This document shows positions 43,084-51,424 of a stretch of DNA of 64,000 nt, in pieces. Below the pieces are notes generated by a model that saw only the letters and a program-made list of their open reading frames with translations, was not told where the DNA came from and ran no database searches. This DNA comes from Stenotrophomonas maltophilia (lineage in GTDB: Bacteria > Pseudomonadota > Gammaproteobacteria > Xanthomonadales > Xanthomonadaceae): positions 1-64,000 of the forward strand of contig NZ_RAUX01000018.1 of the NCBI RefSeq assembly GCF_013464485.1, read 5' to 3'. Positions within the stretch are counted from its first letter, which is position 1. Every line of letters starts with the position of its first letter. The translations under genes were made by a program, and so were the position numbers.

Positions 43084-43617
43084 ATGCGCATGTTCTCGCT
43101 GCTACCGCTGATCGCGGTCGGCCTGTTCGGCTCGGGCTGCTCGTCCAGCGACACCCGGCCACTGCCGCGTGCGCCCTCGGTGGATGTGCCGCGCTTCATG
43201 GGCGACTGGTATGTGATCGCCCATATCCCGTCCTGGCCCGAACGCGATGCCTACGATGCGGTGGAAAGCTATGCCCTGAAGCCGGACGGGCGCATCCAGA
43301 CCACCTTTACCTATCGCAAGGGCAGCTTCGATGCCCCGCAGAAGTCGATGCACCCCATCGGCCATGTCGAAAAGGAAGGTGATGGCGCGATCTGGGGCAT
43401 GCAGTTCATCTGGCCGATCCAGGCCGAGTACATCATCGCCTGGCTGGATGACGACTATCGCCAGACCATCGTCGCACGCAGCAAGCGCGACTACGTCTGG
43501 TACATGGCGCGCACGCCACAGGTATCCGACAGCGATTACCAGCAGGCCGTGCAGCGCATCGCCGAGATGGGCTACGACACAGGCCGCCTGCGGCGCGTGC
43601 CGCAATCCAACCGCTAG
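43084..43617 (+). CDS. Lipocalin-family lipoprotein (Blc-like)
   Basis: 177 aa. Signal and lipobox LFGSGC place Cys20 at the lipidated N-terminus. VDVPRFMGDWYVIAHIPSWPERDAYDAVESY contains the lipocalin GxW motif, and MQFIWPIQAEYIIAWLDDDY the second conserved strand. Outer-membrane lipocalins bind fatty acids or lysophospholipids. Last gene of the operon, eight bases after the second methyltransferase. Confidence 0.9.
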   Translation: MRMFSLLPLIAVGLFGSGCSSSDTRPLPRAPSVDVPRFMGDWYVIAHIPSWPERDAYDAVESYALKPDGRIQTTFTYRKGSFDAPQKSMHPIGHVEKEGDGAIWGMQFIWPIQAEYIIAWLDDDYRQTIVARSKRDYVWYMARTPQVSDSDYQQAVQRIAEMGYDTGRLRRVPQSNR

Positions 43618-43914
43618 TGCGCGGCAGACATCACGCGATTGCGTCCCGCAACGTCTCGATCAGTGAAGTCCGGCCTGGTGAGAACTGAAGACGCCGCGTG
43701 CCTGCGCCCTCCACGCGGCAGCCGGATCATTCTTGCAACCCGGGGACTGCTTCCTGCCAATCGATACACTTCACCAATGCATTGTCCCGAATCGATTGGA
43801 ACGGAGCATCGGTTTTTAGGAATAGTCGCAAAAATAGAGCAATTTCGATGTTCGACGCGACAGTGGCGCCAGAATGGTCATCACGCCTCATGGGCGCCGA
43901 TCACCTCCCAGCGC
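43618..43914. other. Intergenic region upstream of the LuxR-type regulator
   Basis: 297 bases without a gene. It holds a 9-bp perfect inverted repeat, CCAATCGAT (43757-43765) and ATCGATTGG (43791-43799), with 25 bases between arms, and an AT-rich stretch (43810-43850) that is a good promoter candidate for the kinase/regulator operon. The arms could bind the downstream regulator. Confidence 0.45.
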
Positions 43915-44541
43915 ATGAATGGATCTCCTGCACCGCGTCGGCTGCGGCTGGCGCTTCTGGACGACCATGACGTCGTCCGTCGTGGTACCGCCCTGCACCT
44001 TTCCAGTGACGACCGCTTCTGCATCGTGGCCAGCCATGCCCACAGTGATGCGCTGCTCGGCAGCCTGCAGAGGATGCCCGTGGACGTTGCCATCATCGAC
44101 CTCACCCTGGGCCAGGGCGACCGCAGCGCCACGGAACTGGTGAGCCTGCTGCACAACTGCTTTCCCTGCGTTCCGCTGCTCGCCTTTGCCACCCTCACAC
44201 CCACGACACACATCAACCAGCTGATTGACGGTGGCATCTGCGGCATTGTCAGCAAGGCCGAGCCGCTGGCCATGCTGTCGGACGCGATCGTACGCATATC
44301 ACAGGGCCTGACGCGCCTGCCGCCGGATTTCGCGCTGCCGGGCGGCTACCTCGAACTCAGCCGCAATGAACGCGAAGTGCTGGATCTGCTGTTGGCCGGA
44401 CTGACCGTTTCCGAGATCGCGCTGCGCCGCCACCGCAGCATCAAGACGGTGAGCACCCAGAAGACCGCCGCCCTGCGCAAGCTTGGATTGCGAAACGCCG
44501 TCGAGATCTACGCCATGCGGCGCCAGATGGAGTCGTCATGA
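43915..44541 (+). CDS. LuxR-family two-component response regulator
   Basis: 208 aa, start at MNGSPAPRRLRLALLDDHD. Receiver domain has DDHDVVRRG, AIIDLTLGQGD with the phospho-Asp, and FATLTP; the C-terminal helix-turn-helix is LSRNEREVLDLLLAGLTVSEIALRRHRSIKTVSTQKTAAL (GerE type). It resembles BvgA/EvgA regulators. Overlaps the hybrid kinase by four bases (ATGA), so they form a cognate pair. Confidence 0.92.
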   Translation: MNGSPAPRRLRLALLDDHDVVRRGTALHLSSDDRFCIVASHAHSDALLGSLQRMPVDVAIIDLTLGQGDRSATELVSLLHNCFPCVPLLAFATLTPTTHINQLIDGGICGIVSKAEPLAMLSDAIVRISQGLTRLPPDFALPGGYLELSRNEREVLDLLLAGLTVSEIALRRHRSIKTVSTQKTAALRKLGLRNAVEIYAMRRQMESS

Positions 44542-46862
44542 GAACACCCGCTCGCCTGCGGTGGCGCACGCCGGCCCTGCTGCTGGCCCTCATTCTGCTG
44601 CCGGTCGCATCCGTCGGGGATACCCGGCCACAACAATGGGCACCCGGACGCGACGTCCGGGTGGCCACCGCGCCCGGCTTGCGACAGATGCCTGCGGCCC
44701 TGGCCGAATCGGCGCCGATGCCGACCCTGGCCCATGGATATGCCAGCCTTGTGGAGCGGCACGCGCAACTGCGCTTCCTGGAGCAGGCCTATCCCGATGT
44801 TGATGCGTCGATGGCGGCGATATGCGAGCGCGAGGCGGATCTGGCGCTGGTGATGGGCGCGCCTGGCCAGAAGCCGTTTCCCTGCCCCGAACTGCGGGCG
44901 TCGCACGCATTTCCCGGCGGCAGGACCATGCTGGCTGGGCGCGCCGGGCAACGGTTGCCGCGCCATGTTGCTGAGTTGAACGAACACCTGCTGGCCGTAG
45001 TCGACGGCGGCCCGTACGCAGATTGGCTCACGGTCCACCACCCCGGCATCCCTCTTCTGCGCCTGGCTGACCGGCATGCCACTCTGGCAGCCGTCACGAC
45101 GGGGGCCGCCGACGTCGCGATCGGACTGGAAAGCACCCTTCGGCCGTTGATCCGGCGACACTTCGGCGGCCAGCTGCAAGTTCACCCGTTCCACAGCGAT
45201 TTTTCCACCGACCTGCACCTGCTCAGCCGCCATGAAGACCAGCCACTGCTTCGACACATCGAACAGGCCCTGCGCGACATCACGCTGGAAGAACACGCCA
45301 GCCTGATGCATCTGTGGGCCCTGCAGGTGTTGCCCACCTCGCTGGAGCGCACCCTGGACCGGGTACGCACACCCTCCCCGCCCTGGCTGCTGGCACTGCT
45401 CGGCACCCTCGCCGGCCTGCCGTGGATCTGGCATGCAGTGCGCGGCCGCCGGGCCCGCCAGGGCCGGAACCAGGCGCGGGCGGCGGGCATGATCAGCCAC
45501 GAGATGCGCAATGCCGCGCAGGCCCTGCTGGCCTCGATCGAGCTGTTGGGCCAGTCCTCTTCACCCAAAGGCCAGCGCGAACTGCTTGCAGCCGCGCAAG
45601 CGGCCAGCCACGCGCTGCGCGGGCTGCTCAACCGTTCGTTGGAATTCTCGCGTCTGGCCAGCGGCACCTACACGCCCAGCATGCGCCCCTGTGACATCAC
45701 CCTGCTCTGCAACCACGCGCTGGCTGCTCTGCGGCCGCAGGCGCGGCAGAAGGGACTGGCACTACGCTTCGATGCCCCGTCCGGGCCGGCCCCCATCGTC
45801 ATGCTGGACCCGGAGGGTGTGCGTCAGATTGTCGACAACCTGCTGGGCAACGCGTTGAAGTTCACCGATATCGGTGGTGTCGAACTGCGCCTGCAGCTGT
45901 CACCCGCTCCCCTTCCGCACGAGCTGCTGCTGGAGGTTGTCGACAGCGGCATTGGCATTCCCGGGAAGCAACTCCCCCTGTTGTTCCGGCCGTTCGAGCA
46001 GAGCGAGGACGGACAGAAACGTGGTGGCAGTGGCCTTGGCCTGGTCATCGCGCATGAACTCAGCAGGGCGATGGGGGGCACGCTGACCGTGCACAGCGTG
46101 CATGGGCGAGGCAGTCGCTTCACGCTGCGCCTGCCGGTGCGGCCGGCCGCGACCGCTGCACCGCCTGCAAACGCTGTCGATACCGCCATGCCATTGAGCG
46201 GCGTCGAGCTGCTGCTGGTCGAGGATCATGCGCTCAACCGCAGGATGATCAGCGAGAAACTGCGATGCCTGGGCGCCGATGTGCATGCACTGGGCGACGC
46301 CGCCGGCACGCTGGCCGAGCAGGCCGTGCGGCCGCGCAGCGTCATCCTGCTCGACATCGGGCTTCAGGATATGGACGGCTATGCATTGGCGAAACAGCTC
46401 CGCGGGCAGGCGCGGCAACCGCTGCGTCTGATTGCCCTGTCGGCGCACCGTGGGAGACGCCATGCGGCACGCTGCCGCAGGGCCGGGTTCGATGCCACCC
46501 TGACCAAGCCACTGCAGATTGCGGAACTGCTGCGGGCACTGGAGCGCCCAATGAACGTACCCGCCAGCACCTGCGACATCGCTGCGCACTGGGATCCCGG
46601 CTACATCGCCGACATTGGTCGCGAGCTGACGCGGATGGAACAGGCAGTGGAAGACATCGACGCGGCAGCGCTTAGTCATCATGCCCATCGCCTGCAGGGC
46701 ACCCTGCAGATGTGCGGCGCACAGGCGCAGGCCGAAACGGCGGGCGACCTGTGGGAGCTGGGTCAGGATGCCGCGCCCGACTGGGTCGAGGCGCGGCGAC
46801 TGCTGCGGGGATTGCAGAAGTGGCACGGCTCCCGCAAGGCGGAAGCCTCACCATCGGCCTGA
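44538..46862 (+). CDS. BvgS/EvgS-like hybrid sensor kinase with Hpt domain
   Basis: 774 aa. Signal/anchor at the N-terminus, then one periplasmic solute-binding-protein-like domain (VRVATAPGLRQMPAAL to about residue 270), a membrane helix (PPWLLALLGTLAGLPWIWHAV), HisKA (MISHEMRNAAQALLASI), HATPase_c (NALKFTDIG, DSGIGIPG, GSGLGLVIAHEL), receiver (LLLVEDHALNRRM, VILLDIGLQDMDG) and C-terminal Hpt (ALSHHAHRLQGTLQMCGA). This is the full four-step phosphorelay layout of EvgS/BvgS with one sensor domain instead of two and no PAS. The ligand is unknown. It abuts sapC convergently. Confidence 0.92.
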   Translation: MRTPARLRWRTPALLLALILLPVASVGDTRPQQWAPGRDVRVATAPGLRQMPAALAESAPMPTLAHGYASLVERHAQLRFLEQAYPDVDASMAAICEREADLALVMGAPGQKPFPCPELRASHAFPGGRTMLAGRAGQRLPRHVAELNEHLLAVVDGGPYADWLTVHHPGIPLLRLADRHATLAAVTTGAADVAIGLESTLRPLIRRHFGGQLQVHPFHSDFSTDLHLLSRHEDQPLLRHIEQALRDITLEEHASLMHLWALQVLPTSLERTLDRVRTPSPPWLLALLGTLAGLPWIWHAVRGRRARQGRNQARAAGMISHEMRNAAQALLASIELLGQSSSPKGQRELLAAAQAASHALRGLLNRSLEFSRLASGTYTPSMRPCDITLLCNHALAALRPQARQKGLALRFDAPSGPAPIVMLDPEGVRQIVDNLLGNALKFTDIGGVELRLQLSPAPLPHELLLEVVDSGIGIPGKQLPLLFRPFEQSEDGQKRGGSGLGLVIAHELSRAMGGTLTVHSVHGRGSRFTLRLPVRPAATAAPPANAVDTAMPLSGVELLLVEDHALNRRMISEKLRCLGADVHALGDAAGTLAEQAVRPRSVILLDIGLQDMDGYALAKQLRGQARQPLRLIALSAHRGRRHAARCRRAGFDATLTKPLQIAELLRALERPMNVPASTCDIAAHWDPGYIADIGRELTRMEQAVEDIDAAALSHHAHRLQGTLQMCGAQAQAETAGDLWELGQDAAPDWVEARRLLRGLQKWHGSRKAEASPSA

Positions 46863-46869
46863 TCAGGCC
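46856..46869. repeat. 14-base palindrome across the convergent stops
   Basis: GGCCTGATCAGGCC spans the stop codons of the hybrid kinase (46860-46862) and sapC (46863-46865), which abut with no spacer. It could act as a minimal bidirectional structure but lacks T tracts. Confidence 0.4.
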
Positions 46870-47618
46870 GCCAGGCGCTCGACCTGGCGACGGGTCAGGT
46901 CATTGAAGCGACCCAGCGACATCAGGTGCTGGTGGATCAGCGCCAGCCAGCCGCTGCGGTGCCACTCGACCACGGTCGCTTCCGGCAGCGCTACGAACTT
47001 CTCGACGTCCACCACCAGGAAGCCGTTGAGATTGAACTCGCGGCCATCCGGAGTGCGGACGGTGGCGTTGCGCTCGACCAGCAGGCCGCTGTCGATCAGC
47101 GCCTTGGAGAAGGCCTGGGTCTGTTCGTGCTCGCGGGTGTACTGGCCGCAGAACTCCAACGCCTGCTGCACCATGTCGGTGGCCTTGCCATCAACGAACA
47201 GCGGCTGGCCTTCGTCACCGCCCTTGACCACGCGCGAACTCTCTTCGTCGATGCCCAGCAGGAAGTCGTTGTCCGCACCGGTGTCGATGAAGATGAAGGG
47301 GTGGCGACGCAGGTAAGCCGGAATGTAGGCCTCGTCTTCCCACAGGCCGTCCTTGATGAACAGGTTCTGGTCGGAAACACCGACGGCGGCCATCGGCACG
47401 GCGGTCGGGCCGGCGAACAGGATCGGGAAGTGGTGCAGGGCCAGCGAGAACTCGCCCAGCACCAGCGGAATGGCGTTGTTGCCGGCGGCAAACTCGAGCC
47501 TGCCCGGCAGGATGCGCAGATCGGCATGCACATCGGCCTGCAGCGGCACCGGACGGGTGTAGAACAGGGGGGCGCTGCTCGGCGCCGCTTCGGTGGTGGT
47601 GTCGCTGGTGGTCGTCAT
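46863..47618 (-). CDS. sapC: SapC-family protein
   Basis: 251 aa from MTTTSDTTTEAAP at 47618; an upstream extension to 47651 is less likely. NAIPLVLGEFSLALHHFPILFAG, IPAYLRRHPFIFID and LLVERNATVRTPDGREFNLNGFLVVD follow the SapC pattern known from Campylobacter S-layer loci and xanthomonads. It often sits beside TonB-dependent receptor and tryptophan-halogenase genes; none is present here. Probably envelope or surface polysaccharide/nutrient related; molecular role unproven. Confidence 0.85.
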   Translation of the reverse strand: MTTTSDTTTEAAPSSAPLFYTRPVPLQADVHADLRILPGRLEFAAGNNAIPLVLGEFSLALHHFPILFAGPTAVPMAAVGVSDQNLFIKDGLWEDEAYIPAYLRRHPFIFIDTGADNDFLLGIDEESSRVVKGGDEGQPLFVDGKATDMVQQALEFCGQYTREHEQTQAFSKALIDSGLLVERNATVRTPDGREFNLNGFLVVDVEKFVALPEATVVEWHRSGWLALIHQHLMSLGRFNDLTRRQVERLAA

Positions 47619-47728
47619 CTTGGGAACCGTTCGATCATGCGCGCCTGCCATCCCGGGCGCGCCAGCGGGAACAACCTGAATCCCGCATTATCAACAAGCT
47701 CGATGACAACGGCCACCCCACCGACGGC

Positions 47729-48001
47729 CTATTTCAACTGCAGGGGGTAGCGCTGCCAGAGGACGTGGACCAGGAACCCGGCCAGCTCGGTGTCGCGCGC
47801 GCTCACCGCAGCGCGGATCTTGTCCAGCAGCACCATGTCCGAGCAGGAGCGCACATCGGCGTGGTTGGCCTGCCCGGCCCGGCGCGCGCGGTAGCGCGCT
47901 GCGCGCTGCGCGTCACTCATTGCGTACCCGAACTTGGGCGGACGACCGCGCTTTCGCGGCAGGGTCAGCTCCAGGGTTCCGGGGTCTTTGTCATCACGCA
48001 T
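47729..48001 (-). CDS. Small basic protein with AT-hook-like motif
   Basis: 90 aa from the ATG at 48001 (MRDDKDPGTLEL). The segment LPRKRGRPPKFGYAMSDAQR contains an AT-hook core (RGRP) and RAARYRARRAG is strongly basic, suggesting nucleic-acid binding. The C-terminal SARDTELAGFLVHVLWQRYP looks structured. A start at 48028 is possible. No partner gene is evident; family not assigned. Confidence 0.6.
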   Translation of the reverse strand: MRDDKDPGTLELTLPRKRGRPPKFGYAMSDAQRAARYRARRAGQANHADVRSCSDMVLLDKIRAAVSARDTELAGFLVHVLWQRYPLQLK

Positions 48002-48115
48002 GAGAGGGGTGCGGGCGGCGGCGAGCAACGGGGGGTGCGCAATTTATCGTGAGGCATCACTTTAATCCAGCTTTTTCTGCAGTTTTGTTGCGATGCAATG
48101 CAAAAAAGCCGTCGC

Positions 48116-48143
48116 AAAAAAGGGAGCCCGCGAACGGGCTCCC
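48116..48143 (-). terminator. Intrinsic terminator of the EF-G paralogue gene
   Basis: GGGAGCCCG-CGAA-CGGGCTCCC (48122-48130 and 48135-48143), a perfect 9-bp stem, followed on the minus strand by a run of six T (48116-48121). It begins 11 bases after the EF-G stop. Confidence 0.9.
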
Positions 48144-48153
48144 CTCACTTTCC

Positions 48154-50190
48154 TCATGCAGTGCGCACTGGCTCGTACCCATGCAGGTGCGCTTCGCTGC
48201 TGGCGCGGCCCTGGCTGAGCGACCGCAGCGAGGTGGTGTAACCCACCAGCTGCGCCAGCGGCGCAAAGCCGCTGACTTCAGCGCGACCCTCCTGGTCGTC
48301 GATGCGGGTGATGCGGCCGTGGCGGCGATTGAGGTCGCCCACCACATCACCCACCGACGCCGACGGCGAATGCACCGTCACCGCCATCACCGGCTCCAGC
48401 AGCTGCGTACCGCCCTCCACCAGCGCCGCCTTGATCGCCTCGGCACCGGCACGGTGGAACGCCATCTCCGACGAGTCCTTGGCATGGGTCTGGCCATCGA
48501 CAAGACTGACCTCGATGCCGACCACCGGATGGCCCTGCGGACCTTCCGACAGCGCGGCACGCACGCCCTTCTCCACCGCCGCGATGAAGCTGCGCGGCAC
48601 CACGCCACCGACGATGCGGTCGTTGAACACGACCCGGTCGTCCTCGCGCGGCGACACATCCAGCACCACGTGCGCGAACTGGCCCTGGCCACCGGTCTGC
48701 TTGACCAGCCGCCCCACCACGCCGGTCATCGCACGCAGCGGTGTCTCCTGATAGGCCACGCGCGGCGAACCTACGCCCACCTCGACCTTCCACTCGCTGC
48801 GCAGGCGCTCGACCATCACCTCCAGGTGCAGCTCGCCCATGCCCCAGACTAGGGTTTCCGCCGTGTCGCGATCGGTTTCGACGCGGAACGAGGGATCTTC
48901 CTGGGCCAGGCTGGCCAAGCCCTGCGCCATCCGGATCAGGTCGGCCGCACGCGCCGGCTCCAGCCGCCACGCCAGCACCGGCGCCTGTGCCTGGATGTTC
49001 TCCAGGCGCAGCGGCTGCGCACGCCCGCTCAGCGTTTCACCGCTGACCGCATCCTTCCAGCCCAGTACCGCGACGATGTCACCGGCCACGGCCTGCTCGA
49101 TGTCATGGGTCTGGTCGGCCTGCACCCGCACCAGGCGGCTGACACGCCGCCCCTGCGGATACTGCGAACTGGCCACGGCATCACCGACCTTCAAGGTGCC
49201 CGAGTACAGCCGCACGAAGCTCAATGCGCCGTGCTGCTGGTGGGTGATCTTGAACAGCAGGCCCGCCAGCGGACCGTCTGGATCCGGCGACAGCACCACC
49301 TCGCCGCTCTCGCTTTCGGCGGTCACGGCAGGCCGATCCAGCGGCGACGGCAGGTAATCGACCACCGCATCCAGCAGCGTCTCGATGCCCTTGTCCTTGA
49401 AGGCCGCACCGGCCAGTACCGGCACGCCCGCACCGGCCAGCGTCGCCCGTCGGATCGCCGCGCGCAGCTGTTCGGCATCGATCGCGCGACCTTCCAGCCA
49501 GGCATCAGCCAGCAGTTCGTCGTGGTCGGCCACGGCCTCGACCAGTGCGTCGCGTTGCGGCTGCCACAGGGTGCGCGCCGCGTCGTCCCACGGGGTCACC
49601 GTGGTTACGGCACCATCCTGCCAGTGCAGCACGCGCTCATCGACCAGGTCGACCCAGCCGTTGAAGTCGCTTTCGCTGCCCAGTGGCACACCGAGCGCCC
49701 ACGGCCGCGCCTGCAGCTTGTCCTGCAGTTGCTCCAGCACGCGCTCGAACGAGCCGCCGACGCGATCCATCTTGTTGACGAAGGCGATCAGCGGCACGCG
49801 ATGGCGACGCGCCTGGCGCCACACGGTTTCCGACTGCGGCTGCACGCCATCCACGGCCGAAAACACGGCCACGGCGCCGTCGAGCACACGCAGCGAACGC
49901 TCGACTTCAATGGCGAAGTCGATGTGGCCGGGAGTGTCGATCAGGGTCAGCCGATGCGGCGGCAGGTCGCGCGGCGCCCACTGCGCCTGTACGGCAGCAG
50001 CGCCGATGGTGATGCCACGTTCGCGTTCGATCGCCGAGAAATCGGTGGTCGCGTTGCCATCGTGCACTTCGCCGACGCGATGGATCTCACCGCTTTTCCA
50101 CAGCAGGCGTTCGGTCAGCGTGGTCTTGCCGGCGTCGATGTGGGCAATGATGCCGAGGTTGCGACGGCGAGAAAGGACTTGGGTGTTCAT
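48154..50190 (-). CDS. fusA: Elongation factor G paralogue
   Basis: 678 aa from MNTQVLSRRRNLGIIAHIDAG (AGGAAC upstream). GTPase motifs are intact: AHIDAGKTT, ERGITI, DTPGH and NKMD. Domains II-V follow, including VWGMGELHLEVMVERL and TGVVGRLVKQTGGQGQFAHV. Canonical EF-G translocates tRNA and mRNA on the ribosome. This copy stands alone, away from rpsL/rpsG/tuf, and diverges from standard EF-G (for example LLWKSGEIHRVGEVHDGNATTDF). It is therefore probably a second EF-G, possibly a stress or ribosome-recycling/protection form. An elaborate leader with two short peptides and a terminator precedes it (50223-50522). Confidence 0.85.
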   Translation of the reverse strand: MNTQVLSRRRNLGIIAHIDAGKTTLTERLLWKSGEIHRVGEVHDGNATTDFSAIERERGITIGAAAVQAQWAPRDLPPHRLTLIDTPGHIDFAIEVERSLRVLDGAVAVFSAVDGVQPQSETVWRQARRHRVPLIAFVNKMDRVGGSFERVLEQLQDKLQARPWALGVPLGSESDFNGWVDLVDERVLHWQDGAVTTVTPWDDAARTLWQPQRDALVEAVADHDELLADAWLEGRAIDAEQLRAAIRRATLAGAGVPVLAGAAFKDKGIETLLDAVVDYLPSPLDRPAVTAESESGEVVLSPDPDGPLAGLLFKITHQQHGALSFVRLYSGTLKVGDAVASSQYPQGRRVSRLVRVQADQTHDIEQAVAGDIVAVLGWKDAVSGETLSGRAQPLRLENIQAQAPVLAWRLEPARAADLIRMAQGLASLAQEDPSFRVETDRDTAETLVWGMGELHLEVMVERLRSEWKVEVGVGSPRVAYQETPLRAMTGVVGRLVKQTGGQGQFAHVVLDVSPREDDRVVFNDRIVGGVVPRSFIAAVEKGVRAALSEGPQGHPVVGIEVSLVDGQTHAKDSSEMAFHRAGAEAIKAALVEGGTQLLEPVMAVTVHSPSASVGDVVGDLNRRHGRITRIDDQEGRAEVSGFAPLAQLVGYTTSLRSLSQGRASSEAHLHGYEPVRTA

Positions 50191-50222
50191 GAGAAAGGTT
50201 CCTGCAAAGCCAACTTCGGGGG

Positions 50223-50254
50223 CCGCGCACCCCGGTTGGCGACAGGGTGCGCGG
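50223..50254 (-). promoter_or_regulatory. Stable hairpin between the second leader peptide and the EF-G start
   Basis: CCGCGCACCC (50223-50232) and GGGTGCGCGG (50245-50254) form a perfect 10-bp stem with a 12-base loop. It begins immediately after the leader-peptide stop and ends 32 bases before the EF-G ATG. There is no T run, so it is more likely to control translation or RNA stability than transcription. Confidence 0.65.
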
Positions 50255-50284
50255 CTAGCGTTCGGTCTCGGCGATCTGGTGCAT
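50255..50284 (-). CDS. Putative leader peptide 2, nine residues
   Basis: ATG at 50284, sequence MHQIAETER, stop TAG. AAGGAGAA lies five to six bases upstream, a ribosome binding site stronger than that of the EF-G gene itself. The stop abuts the 10-bp hairpin. Stalling of a ribosome here would melt or block that stem. Confidence 0.6.
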   Translation of the reverse strand: MHQIAETER

Positions 50285-50340
50285 GGCACGTTCTCCTTGG
50301 GTACTGGGTAGAGTCGACTGTTAGTCGACTTCCGGGAAAG

Positions 50341-50373
50341 CAGAAACGAAAAGAGCGCCCCGGAGGGCGCTCT
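50341..50373 (-). terminator. Intrinsic terminator (attenuator) upstream of the EF-G paralogue
   Basis: AGAGCGCCC-CGGA-GGGCGCTCT (50352-50360 and 50365-50373), a perfect 9-bp stem, followed on the minus strand by TTTTCGTTT. It lies between the promoter and the coding region, so EF-G transcripts must read through it. AGACACGCCC at 50423-50432, whose transcript reads GGGCGTGTCT, can pair with the transcript's first stem arm (GGGCG plus TCT), giving a competing antiterminator. Confidence 0.8.
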
Positions 50374-50397
50374 GTCGAAGGTCCAGCGATGGCCGTC

Positions 50398-50487
50398 TCA
50401 ACGGCTTCGTGGGGCTCCAGGCAGACACGCCCGTTCCGCGCTTGCGCGGGTCAGGGTGAAAAACGTCAGGAGCGGCATCCGGTTCAT
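50398..50487 (-). CDS. Putative leader peptide 1, 29 residues
   Basis: ATG at 50487 (MNRMPLLTFFTLTRASAERA then nine more residues), stop TGA at 50398-50400, 24 bases before the attenuator stem. A second in-frame ATG is at 50478. A hairpin (50436-50449, CCGCGC arms) and the possible antiterminator arm lie within codons about 13-22, as expected for translation-coupled attenuation. The -10 box ends seven bases before the first ATG, so its mRNA would be leaderless or nearly so. Confidence 0.55.
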   Translation of the reverse strand: MNRMPLLTFFTLTRASAERACLPGAPRSR

Positions 50488-50494
50488 GGGGCGC

Positions 50495-50522
50495 ATTCTA
50501 GACCTGCCAATCTGGCGCGCAA
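50495..50522 (-). promoter_or_regulatory. Sigma-70-type promoter of the EF-G paralogue
   Basis: On the minus strand TTGCGC (50517-50522), 16-base spacer, TAGAAT (50495-50500). It is correctly placed for transcription of the leader. Confidence 0.6.
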
Positions 50523-50567
50523 GTGAATATTGCGCACATAAATGGAACGATGAAGCCGACAGCGATC

Positions 50568-50608
50568 GGGGTCCGGTCCCTTGGCCACGGGCAAAGGGCT
50601 CTGACCCC
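50568..50608. repeat. Imperfect palindromic repeat (REP-like)
   Basis: GGGGTCCGGTCCCTTGGCC facing GGCAAAGGGCTCTGACCCC across a short loop. Such GGGGTC/GACCCC palindromes are dispersed in Stenotrophomonas genomes. It lies between the EF-G promoter and the next gene's 3' end and may serve as a terminator for the latter. Confidence 0.55.
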
Positions 50609-50616
50609 AGCTGACC

Positions 50617-51360
50617 TCACTTGCACTTGTGCAGCTTGCGCGCCTCACCCACCGTCGCAGCCTGGTCGTCCCCCATCGAGATCCAGCCCTTCAACGACAT
50701 CGCCGGATCCACATGTGGCAGCCGCGGCCCCTCATGGACAACCACCTCGGTCCAGCTGCCCACCGGCGCCAACTCGGACAGACGCGCCGCCTGGTCGTCT
50801 TCGGTGCTGAACATATCGTTCGGGCGCGCCGGGGGCGTCGTGTTCACGATCTCGGTCTTGCGGGAATGCACGCGCACCGCGCCATCCGGCATGCGCTGGG
50901 TGGTCACCTCAAAGCGCTCCACCCCATAGGCCCATGGACTCTCTCCCGCGCTGCGGGTCTCGTTGCCGTCAGCCGCCACCTCCAGGGATTCACCCGATGC
51001 GGCACCGACGGCAGCGATTGCTCCAAGACTGGACATCATGGCCTGGTAAGCGAACATCTGACGCTGCTCTGCGGTCAACACCACCGGCTTGCCCTCGGGA
51101 AACCTCAGATACACCGCACCCTCGCACAACGTCAGGACCTGCTGACCGTCCCAGCTGAAATGCATTTCGTCACTGGCGTAGTACCTGGTGCTCATTGACG
51201 ACACCGCAGCGCCCTCGCCGGAGGAATGGCGGCTCTCGATCAGCGAAGCCTGCTCGGTCGCATCCATCAGGGAAATGGAGGTTGCCGGAGCAGCACTCAC
51301 CACGCCGGCGATCGCAGTCATTGCAGCAAAGAGTGCGCCGCGCGGGAAGAGACAGATCAT
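50617..51360 (-). CDS. Secreted protein of unknown function
   Basis: 247 aa from the ATG at 51360 (MICLFPRGALFAAMTAIAG), a signal peptide with cleavage after VSA-A. The mature part is acidic with no membrane helix. MHFSWDGQQVLTLCEGAVYLRF and PWAYGVERFEVTTQRM are the most ordered stretches. Family not recognised; periplasmic location predicted. It is downstream of hmuV on the same strand by 64 bases and may be co-transcribed. Confidence 0.7.
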   Translation of the reverse strand: MICLFPRGALFAAMTAIAGVVSAAPATSISLMDATEQASLIESRHSSGEGAAVSSMSTRYYASDEMHFSWDGQQVLTLCEGAVYLRFPEGKPVVLTAEQRQMFAYQAMMSSLGAIAAVGAASGESLEVAADGNETRSAGESPWAYGVERFEVTTQRMPDGAVRVHSRKTEIVNTTPPARPNDMFSTEDDQAARLSELAPVGSWTEVVVHEGPRLPHVDPAMSLKGWISMGDDQAATVGEARKLHKCK

Positions 51361-51424
51361 CACATCAGTCCATTGAAGAAAACGAACTGCACATGATACG
51401 TCGCCGCGCAGAACGACTGGACGC

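Noticed and set aside
48049-50526. Long plus-strand frames opposite the EF-G gene
   Set aside because: Arg/His-rich shadow frames of a strongly conserved GTPase gene on the other strand.
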